From NCBI GenBank assembly GCA_018398765.1, contig JAHBMJ010002270.1:1-20594 (forward strand): a stretch of 20,594 bases of DNA, given 5' to 3'. The DNA is from Chromera velia. Taxonomy: Eukaryota; Sar; Chromeraceae. The notes beneath the pieces were generated by a model. The model did not search any database and was not told where the DNA came from. It saw only the letters and a list, made by a program, of their open reading frames with translations. The number at the start of each line of letters is the position of its first letter. Position 1 is the first letter of the stretch. Positions 14,301 to 17,800 of this stretch are shown here, piece by piece. Made by a program: the position numbers and the translations under genes.

Positions 14301-14851
14301 GTATAATTGGCCACTGTCACAAAGCAGGGAACACCGAGAATGATGTTGATTTCAGATTCGCTCGGTGTCGTCAAACCCACCACTGTATTGTTCAGAGTCA
14401 CCCACGGATTGCCCTGCGTGCTTCCATTAAACAGTGACGATGGAAGAAACTCGTTTGGCATAATGGTGGTGTTACCGGGATTCGCCCACCAGTCTTCTGC
14501 GGAGTAAACTCGATATTCTCCTGGGTACACATGCCCCCCATACTTTTTGTAGATGGTAAGGTAGCCGTTGTATTTGGTGTCGTCGTCTTTTGTCCAGGTG
14601 AAGGCCGTTTCGTTGCCTCTTCCAATGTCTGCAGGGGGCACACAAAAACCACAGGACACTCCATCCCCATCCAATCTACCGTTACAGGTGCAAGTGAAAC
14701 TCCCGTTGGTGTTGGTGTACGTCGCTCGTTGATCGCAGTTGTGGGCTCCCGCAGCGCACTCGTCGAGCTCTGCAGGAAGCAAGGTATGCCAGAAAACTGC
14801 TGTTCTCTTCAGAAATTATCAACTGTATTTGAGCCTCCCAAAGCAAGAGGC

Positions 14852-14895
<44 letters not shown>

Positions 14896-17800
14896 GACAG
14901 AGAGAGAGAGAGAGCGAGAGAGGGAGAGAGATTGACTCTTTCCAGGCTTTACACAGGTCCGGACATTTCAATGTGCTAAAGTCAGGCTCAGCGCATCACA
15001 ATTGGAGTCACTGTGGGGCCAAAGATGACGCGAAGTTTGACCAGACTTGCGGCTTCCTCTCTGGAATTTCACAGGCCAGAAGAACAAGCAGAGTCATTGA
15101 TCAAGACAAGCGAACAAGTCCCGGCTCCAACTACAAATACAGGACTTGACTGACCGGTGATGGAGGTTGCGTAAAACAATGCAAAATCTCCAGCTGCATG
15201 GTTTGGATTAGCAGTGTTGATTCTCTTGACGGTGAATTTGAAGAAATTGAACGGCCCTGCTGTCTGAACATCCACAGGCCAGGTCTTGACCTCCCCAAGC
15301 ACCCAGTTGGTGATGTCACTGAAGGAATGAAGCGTTGTCCACGGGCCTTCGGTGCTATTTGTGGTAGACAGATTCATCGCACTTGGATTTTGATACATGG
15401 TGCCGTCATCCCGTCCTGCCCACGCGTACCCCGCCAGTGTAAGATAACACGGCATGCCGAGAATGATGCTGATATCGGTCTCTGTTGCAGTCGAAAGCCC
15501 TGAAGCGGCCACTCCGGCAGCTGTTGCCCAAGGGAGATGGCTGAAATTGGAATCGAAGAGCGAAGATGGTAGATGCTCTGCTGGATTCATGGTTGTATTT
15601 CCAGAGTTCGCGTACCAATCCTCAGCGCAGTAGACACGGTACTGCTCTGGACACACACCGGCACTGTTGTAGTTCGTGTAAATGGTCGATAGACCGTTGT
15701 ACTTTATCGAGACGTCTTTGGTTCATGTGAACACCTGGACGTCGCCTCGCCCTATGTCGTTAGGGGGGACTTGTACACCGTATGCAACTCCATCTCCATC
15801 CAAGCCAGCGTTGCAAGTGCAGACGAAGCTCTCGTTGGTGTTGGCGCATATCGCCTGGGGGTCGCAGTTGTGGACTCCCGCAGCGCACTCGCCGAGCTCT
15901 GCATTTATAAATCAAATTGTTTATCAGAGCAGATAAAGTGGTTCAGGTAAGGACAGGACAAGCACAATCAGTTTGCAGTATCAGTAGATGGTAGCTGTGT
16001 CTGCAGGACGAAGAAAAGAAAAAGAGGAAATCACCATTCGACAAAATGATTTGCAATGAAAAATTACGGAGATGCAGGAAGTCCAAGTTGCCAATTTATT
16101 TCAACTTTCCTCGTGATAAAAAAAACTCATCAAAGAAATTCAAAGTGAGAGCGGCATGTACTGACCAGTCACAGCTGTTGTATAGAGCCTGGCATCATGG
16201 CCTGCCACATGATTGGTGCCCGACGCGGTGACTCTCCTGCTAGTGAAGCGGAAGAACTTGAAGGGACCTGTCTGAACGTCCACAGGCTAGGTCTTCACCT
16301 CCAGTAGCTCCCAGTCAGTGACGTCACTGAAGGAGTGAAGTGTTGTCTACGGGCCGTCGGTGCTGTTAGATCCGGACATGTTCATCGCAGACGGAGTTTG
16401 GTATTCGCAACAGCCACTCCTTGCCTGCCATGCATACCCTGCTATCGTGACGTAGCACGGAAGGCCGAGAAGAATGTCCACCGCTGATTCAGAGGCTGCC
16501 AAAGTTCCTGCAATCGACGAGATGCTCGTTGCCTAAGGAGAACCCGTCGGGCTCCCATCGAAGAGCGCAGACGGGAGATACTCCCACAGGTTGATGGTTT
16601 TATTCTGAAAGCTTCTGTACCAATCGTGTGACGAAAAGATGCTATACTCTCCTGGGCATACAGCACCTCCATAATTGGTGTACATTGTCACAAAGCCGTT
16701 GTACAGCTTCACTGTGTCCTTACTCCACGTGAGTGCATCTGAATCCCCTCTCCCAATGTCTGCAGGAGGAATCTGGATCCCGTACGCCAGACCATCACCT
16801 GCAAAGCCACTGTTGTAGGCGTAGGTAAAGCTCCCGTTAGTGTTAGAGCAGGTCGCTCGAATGTCACAGTTGTATACTCCCACAGCGCACTCGTCGAGCT
16901 CTGCAGGCACAGCACAGAAAGGATACCAGATGCATGAAGTTTTCTTCTCCTTTCAGCATTTGCTCTTTTGATTCATGTCAGTCACCTGACTTTCTCAAAA
17001 GAGACGTACAGTGATCAAGGTGTTCACCCTTAGTGCATCACGTTTCATAGCAAATGCGTGTGTCGGATTGATTTAACGTGCACATGCGATGTGCACACCG
17101 GATTCAACCCTGTACTATGAGTTGGTCGCCATCGGTCGCTTGAAAAAACAAAAGAAACACGGCACCTTTCATCGTAAAGAGCGCATGTGCAATTGTACAC
17201 ATGCGACAGGCTGTTGTTGCCCTGCATGGTTTGGTTTTGCCCGACGTACACACGCTGAGCTGACCGACCAGTGATGGATGCAGCATAAAGCGTCGCCATG
17301 GCTCCACTTGCGTATGTTGCTGTAGTGTACTGAACTCGTCTGACAGTAAAGCGGAAGAACCTGAAGGGCCCCGTAACCACGTCGGTGGCCCATTTCTTGA
17401 CCGCTCCCAGTGTCCAATCCGACACTCCATCGAAGGAATGGAGCGTCGTCCAGGGCCCGTCAGTGCTGTTGGATCCTGACACGTTCATGGCTGAGGGATT
17501 CTGAAACTCCGATAGATCGCTTCGAGATTGCCATGCGTATCCTGCCAATGTGATGTAGCATGGTGTCTTCAGAATGATGTGCTCGGCGGATTCAGCAGAG
17601 CTAGAGACTTCGTTAATGTTTGAAAGAGCTGATGCCCATGGCCACCCTTCTGTACTTCCGTCAAAAAGGGAAGATAGAAGACACTCGTAGTACACCGTGG
17701 TGTTTCCTGTATTTCCCCACCAGTCGTTTGCGTACACGCGATATTCACCTGGGCACACTTCGCCTCCGTAGTCTTTGTAGATCGTCAAATGCCCGTTGTA

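Noticed and set aside
15155..16900. Alternative nuclear genetic code (UGA or UAG as Trp)
   Set aside because: TGA, TAG and TAA all occur. Only TAG and one TGA fall at Trp sites, and intact TGG codons are common at the same sites in sibling units. A single reassignment cannot explain the set.
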